64,000 nt of DNA from DASPOJ01 sp050014395 (GTDB taxonomy: Bacteria > Acidobacteriota > Terriglobia > Acidiferrales > UBA7541), in NCBI GenBank assembly GCA_050014395.1, contig JBEKDK010000001.1:1-64000 (forward strand). The letters are read 5' to 3'. The position numbers were made by a program, and so were the translations under genes. Numbering within the stretch: the first letter of the stretch is position 1; each line of letters starts with the position of its first letter. Below, piece by piece: positions 15,864 to 25,114 of this stretch. The notes beneath the pieces were generated by a model. It saw nothing but the letters and a program-made list of their open reading frames with translations. It did no database searches and had not been told where the DNA came from.

Positions 15864-17423
15864 ATGATTAGAAACGCTCCCGCCAATCAAAAGCCCACGT
15901 CACCGCCTTCGGGCTGGTCGAACCGGATTCTGCTGCTCGCTCTGGCAGGCATACTTTTTCTAACGCTTTTTCCCTTCCGATTCGCGCTGCACGCGAAGCC
16001 GCCGGCCCACTTCTCCCATTTCCTCCTCGGCGGCGTTTGGAAGGACAGCGGGGCGCTGGACGTCTTCCTGAACATCCTGCTCTTTCTGCCGTTTGGTTTC
16101 GGCGTGTCCGAAAAGGTGTGCGAGCGCGGCTGGCGGCGCAGAACAACCTTCGTCTCGGCCGCGGTTGCGGGCTTCCTCCTGTCCTACAGCATCGAGTTTT
16201 TGCAGCTCTTTACGCCGACGCGCGCGTCGAGGTGGGAAGACGTCGCCTCAAACACCACCGGAGCGGTTGCGGGTTTCGCGATCTTCGCCCTGTGTGGCGA
16301 AGCCATCGTCTCTGTCGCGGCAAAACTGGAAAACGCCATTCGATCCTCACTAACACCTCGCCGAGCCGCACTGCTTCTGCCTCTCTATTTCGCACTTTGG
16401 TTTGTGATCTCGGCAGCTTTGCAAAAGGAAACGCGATTGACGAATTGGGATCCGAAGTCCCAATTCCTGGTCGGCAATGACGCGGTGGGGTCTTCGTGGA
16501 CAGCCTGGAAAGGAACCGTCTCTCGCGTCCAGCTATGGAATCGCGCCCTGCCGGACGATCTTGCACGCTCAGTGACGTCCGGCGTATCGGCCGCCGGTTC
16601 CCAGTCCGGTCTGGTCGCCTCATATGATTTTCTGTCGCCCGAGCCGCTTCAGGATCGGACGACGCTGCTGCCGAATCTTTCCTGGATCCCTCAGTCGCCG
16701 CCTCCGGCGGCGCAGAACGGCATCGCCCTGGACGGAGGATCTTGGCTGAGCACGCAGGTGCCGGCATCGCGCCTGATCGAAGCTTTGCAGCGCACGAATC
16801 AATTCTCCCTCGAAATTGCGTGCATTCCTGCAGTGAGCGACGATTCCGATGGCTGGCTCATCTCAATCTCGCGCTCACCGGAGCTTGAGGATCTGTACGT
16901 CCACCAGCGAGGCGCAGACCTCGAATTTTGGTTTCGCAGCCCGGTCACTATTGGCCACGCGCGGATGGATTGGCGCATTGCCGACGTTTTCGCCGCCGGG
17001 CAGCGCCGCGATATTCTTTTTTTGTATGATGGCTCGAACCTTGCGCTTTACGTCGACGGCAGAAAATACCCCGGCGTGTATCGGCTCGGGCCGGGAACCG
17101 CGCTGGCGAAATCCGTTCGCCGCGTGAGGCCGTTCGAGATGCGCGGCTACGACTTCATCTACCTCGCTCTGATTTTCATTCCGGCTGGCGCATTGGTTGG
17201 AATGGCCCTGATCCCGCTCGGGCGGCGAGAAATTCCGGCGTCTCTGATCCTGTCGATCGAATTAGTTTCGGCGCCCTTGATTCTCGAATGGGTCCTTTCG
17301 TACGTCAGTGGCGGCCCCGTCCACTTTAGATCGGTGGCAATCTCGCTGATTCTCGTCATCGTGGGCAGCCTGTGGATCAACGCAGATCGTCGAAGCGACG
17401 CCAGGTCATCGAAATTCGGGTAG
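15864..17423 (+). CDS. VanZ-like membrane protein with LamG-like (concanavalin fold) domain
   Basis: 519 residues from ATG 15864. Residues 15-165 contain a VanZ-like module: helices and the stretch LDVFLNILLFLPFGFGVSEK, then SIEFLQLFTPTRASRWEDVA. A central region (about 190-420) resembles a LamG/laminin-type jelly roll (FSLEIACIPAV, then LYDGSNLALYVDGRKYPGVY). The last 90 residues are two or three helices. VanZ proteins are linked to teicoplanin resistance, but most homologues have unknown roles. The frame is open back to 15759. Confidence 0.7.
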   Translation: MIRNAPANQKPTSPPSGWSNRILLLALAGILFLTLFPFRFALHAKPPAHFSHFLLGGVWKDSGALDVFLNILLFLPFGFGVSEKVCERGWRRRTTFVSAAVAGFLLSYSIEFLQLFTPTRASRWEDVASNTTGAVAGFAIFALCGEAIVSVAAKLENAIRSSLTPRRAALLLPLYFALWFVISAALQKETRLTNWDPKSQFLVGNDAVGSSWTAWKGTVSRVQLWNRALPDDLARSVTSGVSAAGSQSGLVASYDFLSPEPLQDRTTLLPNLSWIPQSPPPAAQNGIALDGGSWLSTQVPASRLIEALQRTNQFSLEIACIPAVSDDSDGWLISISRSPELEDLYVHQRGADLEFWFRSPVTIGHARMDWRIADVFAAGQRRDILFLYDGSNLALYVDGRKYPGVYRLGPGTALAKSVRRVRPFEMRGYDFIYLALIFIPAGALVGMALIPLGRREIPASLILSIELVSAPLILEWVLSYVSGGPVHFRSVAISLILVIVGSLWINADRRSDARSSKFG

Positions 17424-17478
17424 GATGTGTGAGCGAATCGCCGGCCCTGATCGGCAACGAGAAAGTCGAGCAGAATCG

Positions 17479-20115
17479 ATGTCACCACGCAACGTTTCGC
17501 GCCGCGAATTTCTGAGCGCCGCGGCAATTGCGGCAGCCGGGTTGCCCGCCATATTCGGATCGGCCGCTCCCCAGGTTTCGGCGGACCAAGCCGCGCGCTA
17601 CACCCCGCCCCAATCCCCGCGCGCCACGTTGAGTTTCAACCTCGACTGGAAATTCATCCGCGACGACGCGCCCGGCGCAGAAGTCCCCGATTTCGACGAC
17701 TCACAGTGGGAGACGATCAGCACGCCGCATACCTTCAACGACATCGACTCCTTCCGCAAAATCATTTCGCATAGCGGCGGCGACGTGGGCACGTACAAAG
17801 GACTGGCGTGGTACCGCAAGCATTTCAAGCTTCCGGCCAATTTTTCAGATCGCAAGATTTTTCTCGAGTTCGAGGGCATGCGCCAGGCCGGCGACATTTT
17901 CCTGAACGGCAAGCAAATCGGCCTTTATGAAAATGGAATCACCGCGTATGGCCTGGACATTTCCGGCGCCGTGCACTTCGGAGATCAGGAAAATGTGCTG
18001 GCCGTCAAGGTCGACAACCGAACGACGTATCCCGAACGCGCCACAAGCACCGCATTTGAATGGAACGCAAACGATTTCAACCCGGACTTCGGCGGAATCA
18101 ACCGGCACGTCTGGCTGCACGTCGCCGGCATAATCTATCAGACGCTGCCGTTGTATTACGGCCTAGAGAGCACGGGCATCTACGTCTACGCCACGAATTT
18201 CGATATTCCCCGAAGAACTGCGGACGTGACGGTCGAATCCGAGGTGCACAACGATTCGGCCAGCGCCGCGACGATCGAGCTTTCGGCCGTGATCGTCGGC
18301 GACGATGGCCGGGTTCGAGCGCGTTTCAATGGCGGCGCTGTCGGAGTGGACGCCGGTGCAAAATCCATGCTGATTGCAAAGGGGAGTCTGAGGAGCGCCC
18401 GCTTCTGGATTCCGGAGGATCCCTATCTATACGACGTTTACACAATCCTGAAGGTGGACGGAAGAACCGTCGACGTAGCGAAGGTCGTCACCGGGTTCCG
18501 CAAGACGGAGTTCAGAGGAGGCGTCGAGACTGGCGGCGTGTATCTGAATGACAAATTTGTTTACCTGAAGGGCTTTGCGCAGCGCGCGAGCAACGAATGG
18601 GAGGGCCTGGGGCAGGCCTATCCCGACTGGATGCACGATTACAATGCGAAGCTCATTCGCGATTGCAATGCCAACTACATCCGCTGGATGCATATCTCGC
18701 CGCAGCGTGTGGACGCCGATTCCCTGGCTCGCTGCGGCATTATTCAAATTTGTCCCGCGGGCGATAAAGAGCGCGAAGTCACCGGCCGCCAATGGGATCA
18801 GCGCATCGAGGTGATGCGCGATTCGATGATCTATTTCCGCAATAATCCCAGCATCCTTTTTTGGGAGGCCGGCAATACCATTGTCACGGTCGACGAGATG
18901 CAGCAGATGGTTGCGTTGCGCAAGCAGTGGGACCCATACGGCGGCCGGCTGATCGGCGTGCGCGACAATGACGACATCGCCGCGAATACCGCCCTCACTC
19001 CCTACTCGGAATATTACGGAATCATGATCGGCCAGGCTCCGCAAACCGATCAATTGTCCGGGCCCACCGCGATGTTCCGCGGATACAGCGCCGAGCGCCG
19101 CGATCGCGCTCCGCTGATCGAGGCCGAGGATTTCCGCGAAGAAGGCGCGCGCCGCTTCTGGGACGATTACTCGCCGCCCTATTTCGGATTTACGAAAGGG
19201 CCGCACGACACTTGGCAATTCACGTCCGAGAGTTTCGCGTTGGCCGGTATCAAACGCTATTGGGAATATTGGCAGAATCGCATTTCAAACACCGACCCGG
19301 CGCACTCCAAGTGGTCGGGCTACGCCTCGCTTTATTTTTCGGACTCGGATGCCGACGGCAGGCAGGATTCGAGCGAAGTCGCGCGTGTAAGCGGAAAAGT
19401 GGACGCGGTGCGCCTGCCGAAGGAAATTTATTTCGCGCACCGCGTGATGCAGAACGACCGTCCGGATCTCCACATCTTGGGCCATTGGAGTTATCCGGTA
19501 GGCCCAGACGCGAAGAAAACTGTGAAGACCATCTACGTGGTCGCGAATACCGAATCCGTAGAATTGTTCGTGAACGGCAAATCGCTCGGCGTGAACGCCA
19601 AACCGGATAATGGATTCGTCTTCGCTTTTCCCGAGGTCGAGTTCGCTCCGGGCGACATCAAAGCCGTCGGCCGGAACGGTGTGAAAATCGTTGCCGATCA
19701 GGTGCTGACCACAGCCGGACCGCCCGCGCAAATCAGAATGACGCTCATCGTCGGCCCGCAGGGACTCCAGGCCGATGGACAGGACGTCGCGCTCATTGAT
19801 GCCGAAGTGCTGGACGCGAATGGCGAGCGAGTGCCCACCGACGACGCGAGAATCGACTTCACGATTTCCGGACCGGGCGTATGGCTCGGCGGCTACAACA
19901 GCGGCAAGATCGACTCGACAAACAATCTTTACCTGAATACTGAATGTGGAATCAACCGCGTTTCGGTGCGCTCCACGCTATCGGCCGGAACGATCACCGT
20001 GACCGCCGACCGCCCTGGTTTGAAATCGGCCAAGGTTCAGATCGTGGCCAAACCTGTAAGCGTGGTGAATGGCTTGGCGGCGCTGATGCCGGATCATCTA
20101 CAGGCGCCCGCGTAA
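17479..20115 (+). CDS. Tat-exported glycoside hydrolase family 2-like protein
   Basis: 878 residues from ATG 17479, starting with a Tat signal (RREFLSAAAIAAAG). Order: jelly-roll sugar-binding domain (LSFNLDWKFIRDD, then WYRKHFKLPANF), immunoglobulin-like domain, TIM barrel (YLKGFAQRASNEWEG onward), DUF4982-like domain near residues 670-760, and a C-terminal Ig domain. The usual GH2 Asn-Glu acid/base pair is absent; FWEAGNT (Glu463) is in its place, and IEAEDF may carry the nucleophile. Probably periplasmic; the sugar substrate is unknown. Confidence 0.85.
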   Translation: MSPRNVSRREFLSAAAIAAAGLPAIFGSAAPQVSADQAARYTPPQSPRATLSFNLDWKFIRDDAPGAEVPDFDDSQWETISTPHTFNDIDSFRKIISHSGGDVGTYKGLAWYRKHFKLPANFSDRKIFLEFEGMRQAGDIFLNGKQIGLYENGITAYGLDISGAVHFGDQENVLAVKVDNRTTYPERATSTAFEWNANDFNPDFGGINRHVWLHVAGIIYQTLPLYYGLESTGIYVYATNFDIPRRTADVTVESEVHNDSASAATIELSAVIVGDDGRVRARFNGGAVGVDAGAKSMLIAKGSLRSARFWIPEDPYLYDVYTILKVDGRTVDVAKVVTGFRKTEFRGGVETGGVYLNDKFVYLKGFAQRASNEWEGLGQAYPDWMHDYNAKLIRDCNANYIRWMHISPQRVDADSLARCGIIQICPAGDKEREVTGRQWDQRIEVMRDSMIYFRNNPSILFWEAGNTIVTVDEMQQMVALRKQWDPYGGRLIGVRDNDDIAANTALTPYSEYYGIMIGQAPQTDQLSGPTAMFRGYSAERRDRAPLIEAEDFREEGARRFWDDYSPPYFGFTKGPHDTWQFTSESFALAGIKRYWEYWQNRISNTDPAHSKWSGYASLYFSDSDADGRQDSSEVARVSGKVDAVRLPKEIYFAHRVMQNDRPDLHILGHWSYPVGPDAKKTVKTIYVVANTESVELFVNGKSLGVNAKPDNGFVFAFPEVEFAPGDIKAVGRNGVKIVADQVLTTAGPPAQIRMTLIVGPQGLQADGQDVALIDAEVLDANGERVPTDDARIDFTISGPGVWLGGYNSGKIDSTNNLYLNTECGINRVSVRSTLSAGTITVTADRPGLKSAKVQIVAKPVSVVNGLAALMPDHLQAPA

Positions 20116-20205
20116 GAGTTGAAGCGTTTCAGCGCTGAACGGTAAGATTGCACAGGCTTGCGTGATGCGGACGGCCGAACTCAGCGCTGCGGATGCGGAG
20201 GTTAG

Positions 20206-20973
20206 ATGAAAGGCGTTGTTCTGGCCGGCGGGACTGGCAGCCGGCTGAATCCACTTACTCGGGTTACGAATAAGCATCTGCTGCCGATCTACGACAAGCC
20301 GATGGTGTATTACCCCATCCAAACGCTAGTCAACGCGGGGATAGAAGAGATTCTGCTGGTCACGGGCGGAAAGAATGCCGGCGATTTTCTGCGCCTGCTC
20401 GGAAATGGCCGCGACTTTGGATTGAAGCACCTGAATTATACGTATCAGGAGGGCGAAGGCGGTATCGCGGAAGCGCTCGGCCTGGCCGAGTATTTTGCCG
20501 GCAACGATCCGACTTGCGTAATCCTGGGCGACAACATCATCGAAAACAATATCCGCCAAGCGGTGGACAGTTTCAAAAATCAAAAGGAAGGCGCGAAGAT
20601 TCTTCTGAAGGAAGTGACCGACGCGCAGCGATTCGGAGTGGCGGAAATCCGCGGTAAGCACGTCGTCGGAATCGAGGAGAAACCGAAGGCGCCTAAGTCC
20701 AATTACGCCGTGATTGGAATCTATCTTTACGACGCGAGCGTATTTCAAAAAATCCGCCGCCTGAAGCCTTCCGGCCGCGGCGAACTTGAAATCACCGACG
20801 TCAACAATTTCTATATCGAAGAAGGCAAGCTGACTTACGAAGTTCTGGACGGCTGGTGGACCGATGCCGGCACATTCGAATCTTTACTGCGCGCGAACGC
20901 TTTGGTGGCCGAAACCGGCGCCAACAAGATGAGCGCGGCCGTTAGCGCATCCCGCGAGAAAGTCAAAAGATGA
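20206..20973 (+). CDS. rfbA: Glucose-1-phosphate thymidylyltransferase
   Basis: Makes dTDP-glucose, the first step of dTDP-L-rhamnose synthesis. The nucleotide-binding start is MKGVVLAGGTGSRLNPLT, with YDKPMVYYPIQ following. The 255-residue protein is about 35 residues shorter than enterobacterial RmlA, lacking the C-terminal helices involved in the allosteric site; short forms are common. ATG follows GGAGGTTAG. The stop overlaps the rfbB start by four bases. Confidence 0.93.
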   Translation: MKGVVLAGGTGSRLNPLTRVTNKHLLPIYDKPMVYYPIQTLVNAGIEEILLVTGGKNAGDFLRLLGNGRDFGLKHLNYTYQEGEGGIAEALGLAEYFAGNDPTCVILGDNIIENNIRQAVDSFKNQKEGAKILLKEVTDAQRFGVAEIRGKHVVGIEEKPKAPKSNYAVIGIYLYDASVFQKIRRLKPSGRGELEITDVNNFYIEEGKLTYEVLDGWWTDAGTFESLLRANALVAETGANKMSAAVSASREKVKR

Positions 20974-22019
20974 AGATCCTGGTCACGGGAGGCGCGGGCT
21001 TCATCGGCTCCAATTTTATTCGCTACGTTCTGGGCCGCGGCCAGAGCTACGCCGTCGTCAACTACGACAAGCTCACCTACGCCGGCAACCTCGCGAATCT
21101 GGAATCGATCGCATCCAATCCCAGATATCAATTCATCAAAGGAGATATCTGCGACGCGACCGGCGTGGAAGCGGCCATGGCCGGCTGCGACGCCGTCGTG
21201 CACTTCGCCGCGGAATCTCACGTAGATCGCAGCATTTACGAGCCGGCAGCTTCGATCGAAACCAACGTCAAAGGCACATTCATCCTCCTGCAGGTCGCGC
21301 GCAAACTGAATCTCGCTCGCTTCGTTCATATTTCCACTGACGAAGTGTACGGCGATATGCCTCCCGGAGCCTTCGCGGACGAAAATTCGCCGCTGCAACC
21401 AAGCAGCCCGTATTCTTCCTCGAAGGCGGGCTCCGATTTGCTCGTGCGCTCCTACGTGCGCACCTACGGATTTCCCGCGCTGATTACGCGCTCCTCGAAT
21501 AACTACGGCCCGTATCAATTCCCTGAAAAATTCCTGCCGCTGATGATCACCAACGCCCTGGATGGCAAGCCTCTGCCAATCTACGGAGACGGCAAGCAAC
21601 AGCGCGATTGGCTGCACGTCGAAGACAATTGCCGCGGGGTTCTGGCGGTGCTCGAACGCGGCCGCATCGGCGAGGTTTACAACATCGGTGGCCTCGACGT
21701 GGAAGAAAATGTCACCATGGCGCATCGCCTGCTTCGCCTGACGGGCAAACCGGAAACATTGCTTTCGTACGTGATGGACCGCCCCGGCCACGATCGACGC
21801 TACGCCCTGAAATGCGACAAAATCGAACGCGAACTTGGGTGGAAACCCGCCATTTCGCTCGAAGATGGTCTGCGTCAAACGATCGACTGGTACAAGACGA
21901 ACACAGAATGGCTGGCTGGAGTCCGCGGCGGCGACTATCGCTCTTACTATGAAAAATATTATGAGAACCGCGATTCATCCCTGCACACGATCAATCAGTC
22001 CGGCCCAAAGGCTCAATAA
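20970..22019 (+). CDS. rfbB: dTDP-glucose 4,6-dehydratase
   Basis: Extended short-chain dehydrogenase: NAD site GGAGFIGSNF, HFAAESHVDRS, ISTDEVYGDMP with the catalytic Asp/Glu, and the YSSSKAGSD motif (Tyr-x-x-x-Lys). 349 residues, full length. Overlaps rfbA (ATGA). An 87-base gap follows before rfbC. Confidence 0.96.
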   Translation: MKILVTGGAGFIGSNFIRYVLGRGQSYAVVNYDKLTYAGNLANLESIASNPRYQFIKGDICDATGVEAAMAGCDAVVHFAAESHVDRSIYEPAASIETNVKGTFILLQVARKLNLARFVHISTDEVYGDMPPGAFADENSPLQPSSPYSSSKAGSDLLVRSYVRTYGFPALITRSSNNYGPYQFPEKFLPLMITNALDGKPLPIYGDGKQQRDWLHVEDNCRGVLAVLERGRIGEVYNIGGLDVEENVTMAHRLLRLTGKPETLLSYVMDRPGHDRRYALKCDKIERELGWKPAISLEDGLRQTIDWYKTNTEWLAGVRGGDYRSYYEKYYENRDSSLHTINQSGPKAQ

Positions 22020-22106
22020 AAATGGCAGCGATGCAGGCCGATTCCCCGCTGGCATTCAGCGCGCCCTCACTCTGGAACGATTCACACACTGAGGAGAAAT
22101 AAATTC

Positions 22107-22667
22107 TTGCAGCGAATTGAGACGAGCCTGCCGGGAGTTCTGGAACTGCGGCCGAAGATTTTCCGCGACGCACGCGGCTTCTTCATGGAAACGTATCACG
22201 CCGAAAAGTTCGCCGCGCTGGGCATCGCCGATTCATTCGTTCAAGATAATCACTCCCGCTCCGCACGCGGCACCCTGCGCGGCCTGCACTACCAATTGCG
22301 CCACGCGCAAGCCAAACTCTGCCGAGTGATCGAGGGCGAAGCCTTGGATGTCGCGGTTGATATTCGGCTCGGCTCGCCCAATTTTGGAACATGGACGAGT
22401 GTCGTTCTCTCCGCAAAAGAGCAAAATCAAATCTACATCCCCGCCGGCTTCGCGCACGGATTTCTGGCTCTCACGGACGCGGTTCAATTTCTCTACAAAT
22501 GCGGCGACTTTTACGATGCGTCGGACGAGCACGGCGTGCTTTGGAGCGATCCCGCTCTGCAAATCAAGTGGAGCGTCAGCGATCCGGTCATTTCCGAAAA
22601 GGACGCCAAGTATCCAATCTTGGCTGACGTTCCTCGCGAATTTCTCCCGCGGTATCCCGGGAAATGA
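22107..22667 (+). CDS. rfbC: dTDP-4-dehydrorhamnose 3,5-epimerase
   Basis: Cupin-fold epimerase, 186 residues. Conserved motifs are QDNHSRSARGTLRGLHYQ (with catalytic His) and IYIPAGFAHGFLALTD. The start is TTG at 22107 with GAGGAG about eight bases upstream. The stop overlaps the rfbD start by four bases. Confidence 0.95.
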   Translation: MQRIETSLPGVLELRPKIFRDARGFFMETYHAEKFAALGIADSFVQDNHSRSARGTLRGLHYQLRHAQAKLCRVIEGEALDVAVDIRLGSPNFGTWTSVVLSAKEQNQIYIPAGFAHGFLALTDAVQFLYKCGDFYDASDEHGVLWSDPALQIKWSVSDPVISEKDAKYPILADVPREFLPRYPGK

Positions 22668-23596
22668 AGACCAAGATTCTTCTGACCGGTAAGAATGGCC
22701 AGGTTGGCGGCGAACTCCTGCATTTGCTGCCGCGTCTCGGCGAAGTCGCCGCATTCGATCGGAAACATTTGGACCTTGCAAGCCCGGACGCCATCCGCCG
22801 CGTCATTCGAGAAGTTCAGCCAACTTTAATCGTCAATGCTGCTGCGTACACAGCCGTTGACCAAGCCGAAAAGGAGCAGCCCGCGGCTCTTGCGATCAAT
22901 GGCCAAGCACCCGGAATCCTCGCCGACGAGGCGAAGAGGATCGGCGCCGCGATCGTCCACTACTCCACGGACTATGTTTTCGACGGGTCGAAGCGCACTC
23001 CCTACGAAGAAAGCGACGCGCCAAATCCGATCAACGCCTATGGAAGGACAAAGCTCAAGGGCGAGCAAGCCATCCACGATTCCGGCGTCCCGCACCTGAT
23101 CTTTCGCACGGAGTGGGTGTACGCGCGGCAGGGCCACAACTTTCTGTTGACGATATTGAAGCTCGCTACGCAACGCGAAGAATTGAAAATCGTTTCGGAT
23201 CAGACCGGCGCGCCAACGTCAAGCCGGGAAATCGCGCGCGCGACCACGCAAATTCTCGCGCATCTCCTCGATCATCGCGCGAATAGTCCGTCGCTGGCGG
23301 ACGCGAGCGGCACGTATCACATGACCGCCGGCGGCAACACAAGCTGGTACGATTTTGCAAAAACAATTCTGGAGGAAGCTTCGCACGCGGATCCATCCAT
23401 TCCATGGATCGCGGCAGCCACCGGCGGCCACCCATTGATCGCGAAGCGAGTCACTGCGATCCTCACGAAAGACTACCCGACCCCCGCGCGCCGCCCCGCC
23501 AATTCACTGCTCTCGAATGCGCGTCTGGCCAAGACATTTGACGTCCGATTGCCGGATTGGCGCGCACTGCTGCACGCTCTTTTCTCCGCAGCATAG
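22664..23596 (+). CDS. rfbD: dTDP-4-dehydrorhamnose reductase
   Basis: Last step to dTDP-L-rhamnose, precursor of O-antigen, capsule or glycoprotein sugars. 310 residues, with GKNGQVGGELLHLLP (NADPH site), NAAAYTAVDQAE, STDYVFDG and the YGRTKLKGE catalytic motif. It completes a compact rfbABCD cluster with tight overlaps. No glycosyltransferase is nearby. Confidence 0.95.
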   Translation: MKTKILLTGKNGQVGGELLHLLPRLGEVAAFDRKHLDLASPDAIRRVIREVQPTLIVNAAAYTAVDQAEKEQPAALAINGQAPGILADEAKRIGAAIVHYSTDYVFDGSKRTPYEESDAPNPINAYGRTKLKGEQAIHDSGVPHLIFRTEWVYARQGHNFLLTILKLATQREELKIVSDQTGAPTSSREIARATTQILAHLLDHRANSPSLADASGTYHMTAGGNTSWYDFAKTILEEASHADPSIPWIAAATGGHPLIAKRVTAILTKDYPTPARRPANSLLSNARLAKTFDVRLPDWRALLHALFSAA

Positions 23597-23640
23597 CGCC
23601 GCTGAAATGACTGGAAAGTTTTTGCGGGCAAGCCGAATAC

Positions 23641-23717
23641 TGGTGGGCCGGGCGGGAGTCCAACCCGCGACCTACGCGTTAGGAGTGCGTCGCTCTATGC
23701 ATCTGAGCTACCGGCCC
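23641..23717 (-). tRNA. tRNA-Arg (CCT anticodon)
   Basis: Full cloverleaf on the minus strand: GGGCCGG acceptor pairing with CCGGCCC, a 4-bp D stem (GCTC/GAGC), anticodon loop CTCCTAA with CCT, T stem GCGGG/CCCGC, and encoded CCA at 23641-23643. The anticodon stem has one A-C mismatch at the base (31-39). The D loop reads AGATGCATA, so position 19 is C rather than G, and the T loop reads TTGGACT, so position 56 is G rather than C. The two changes keep the tertiary 19-56 pair as C-G. Confidence 0.92.
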
Positions 23718-23783
23718 GCGCGTTCGATGATACCCGAAAATCCCAACGCGCGGTTCGCGTATGCGCGCATTGCAAACGTGCCC

Positions 23784-25094
23784 TCAGCCGCCGCCCGTAA
23801 CTAACGCCAACGATTCTTCGATCACGTCGTAAACGAAATTCAGCTCCGCCGGCGAAATCACGTACGGCGGCAACACGTAAACCACGTTTCCCAGCGGCCG
23901 CAGCAGCACTCCCTTGCGCAAATAAAATTCATACAGCTTCGGCCGCAGCGCCGAAAGGTACCCAGGATCCGCCACGTCAAGCTCCAGCGCGCCGACCGCG
24001 CCGATGTGCCGCACATCGCCAACGCCAGGCCGCGTGCGCAATTTCGCCAATCGATCGGCGTGGGTGCGTTCGATCGCAGCGACGCGCTCGAACACCGGCT
24101 GGGTCGCGAAGATTTCCAGATTGGCGTTGGCCGCGGCGCAGGCGATGGGATTGCCCGTGTAGGAATGCCCGTGAAAAAAAGCGCGGTCGCGCGGTCCGCC
24201 GCGAAACGCCTGGGCGACCTCGTCCGTCACGATCGTGGCCGCAAGCGGCAAAAATCCGCCCGTGATTCCCTTCGATACGCACATCAGGTCCGGCGAAATC
24301 CCGGCGCGTTCGCATGCGAACATTTTCCCCGTGCGGCCGAATCCGGTGAGCACTTCGTCGGCAATCAGCAGCACGCCGTGGCGCGAGGCGAGTTCGCGCA
24401 CTCCGGCCAGAAATTCCTCGGGATGTACGATCATCCCGCCGGCAGCTTGCAGCAGCGGTTCGACGATAATCGCGGCGATCGTATCGCCCTGCTCTTCCAG
24501 CCGTTGCCGCAGTCGATCCAAGCATTCGATGCTGCACGTCGCCCGAGTTTTCCCCACCGGGCAGCGATAGCAATACGCCGAATGCGTGCGCAGCACCGGC
24601 ACGCGCAGCGAATCGAACGCCGCCGTGAACGGCGAATCGTCGCTTACGGACATCGCGCCCACCGTATCGCCGTGATACGCGTGCTCCAGCGCCACGATGC
24701 GATTTTTCCCGGGCTGCCCGAGATTGTGCCAATACTGCACGGCCAATTTCAGCGCGACTTCCACGGCCGTCGAGCCATCGTCGGAAAAAAAAACGTGCGC
24801 CAGGCCCGGCGGCACAACCACTCGCAGCCGCGCCACCAATTCTTCGGCCGGCTCGTGCGTGAAGCCCGCAAAAATCACGTGCTCCATCACACGCGCCTGC
24901 CGCGCGATCGCGTCGGCAATCGCCGGATGCGCGTGCCCGTGCAAATTCACCCACCAGGAAGAAATCGCGTCGATGATGCGCCGGCCATCGTCGGTTTCGA
25001 TGTAGACGCCCTCAGCGCGGCGCACGTGCAGCGGCGGCGCATCGCTGCCCTGCTGCGTGAATGGGTGCCAAATTTGAAGTGACGATGTTTGCAT
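23784..25094 (-). CDS. bioA: Adenosylmethionine-8-amino-7-oxononanoate aminotransferase
   Basis: PLP-dependent step of biotin synthesis. 436 residues from ATG at 25094 (MQTSSLQIWHPFTQQ); the longer frame would run into bioD. Key motifs: SSWWVNLHGHAHP, ALEHAYHGDTVGAMSVS, IADEVLTGFGRTG and the PLP-lysine region CVSKGITGGFLPLAAT. Last gene of the bioB-F-D-A cluster. Confidence 0.95.
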   Translation of the reverse strand: MQTSSLQIWHPFTQQGSDAPPLHVRRAEGVYIETDDGRRIIDAISSWWVNLHGHAHPAIADAIARQARVMEHVIFAGFTHEPAEELVARLRVVVPPGLAHVFFSDDGSTAVEVALKLAVQYWHNLGQPGKNRIVALEHAYHGDTVGAMSVSDDSPFTAAFDSLRVPVLRTHSAYCYRCPVGKTRATCSIECLDRLRQRLEEQGDTIAAIIVEPLLQAAGGMIVHPEEFLAGVRELASRHGVLLIADEVLTGFGRTGKMFACERAGISPDLMCVSKGITGGFLPLAATIVTDEVAQAFRGGPRDRAFFHGHSYTGNPIACAAANANLEIFATQPVFERVAAIERTHADRLAKLRTRPGVGDVRHIGAVGALELDVADPGYLSALRPKLYEFYLRKGVLLRPLGNVVYVLPPYVISPAELNFVYDVIEESLALVTGGG

Positions 25095-25114
25095 CGCGGT
25101 AGCCGAGGGTTTTA

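Noticed and set aside
20128..20139. Perfect 12-bp palindrome TTCAGCGCTGAA ahead of rfbA
   Set aside because: It has no promoter context or second site nearby and could arise by chance in GC-rich DNA.
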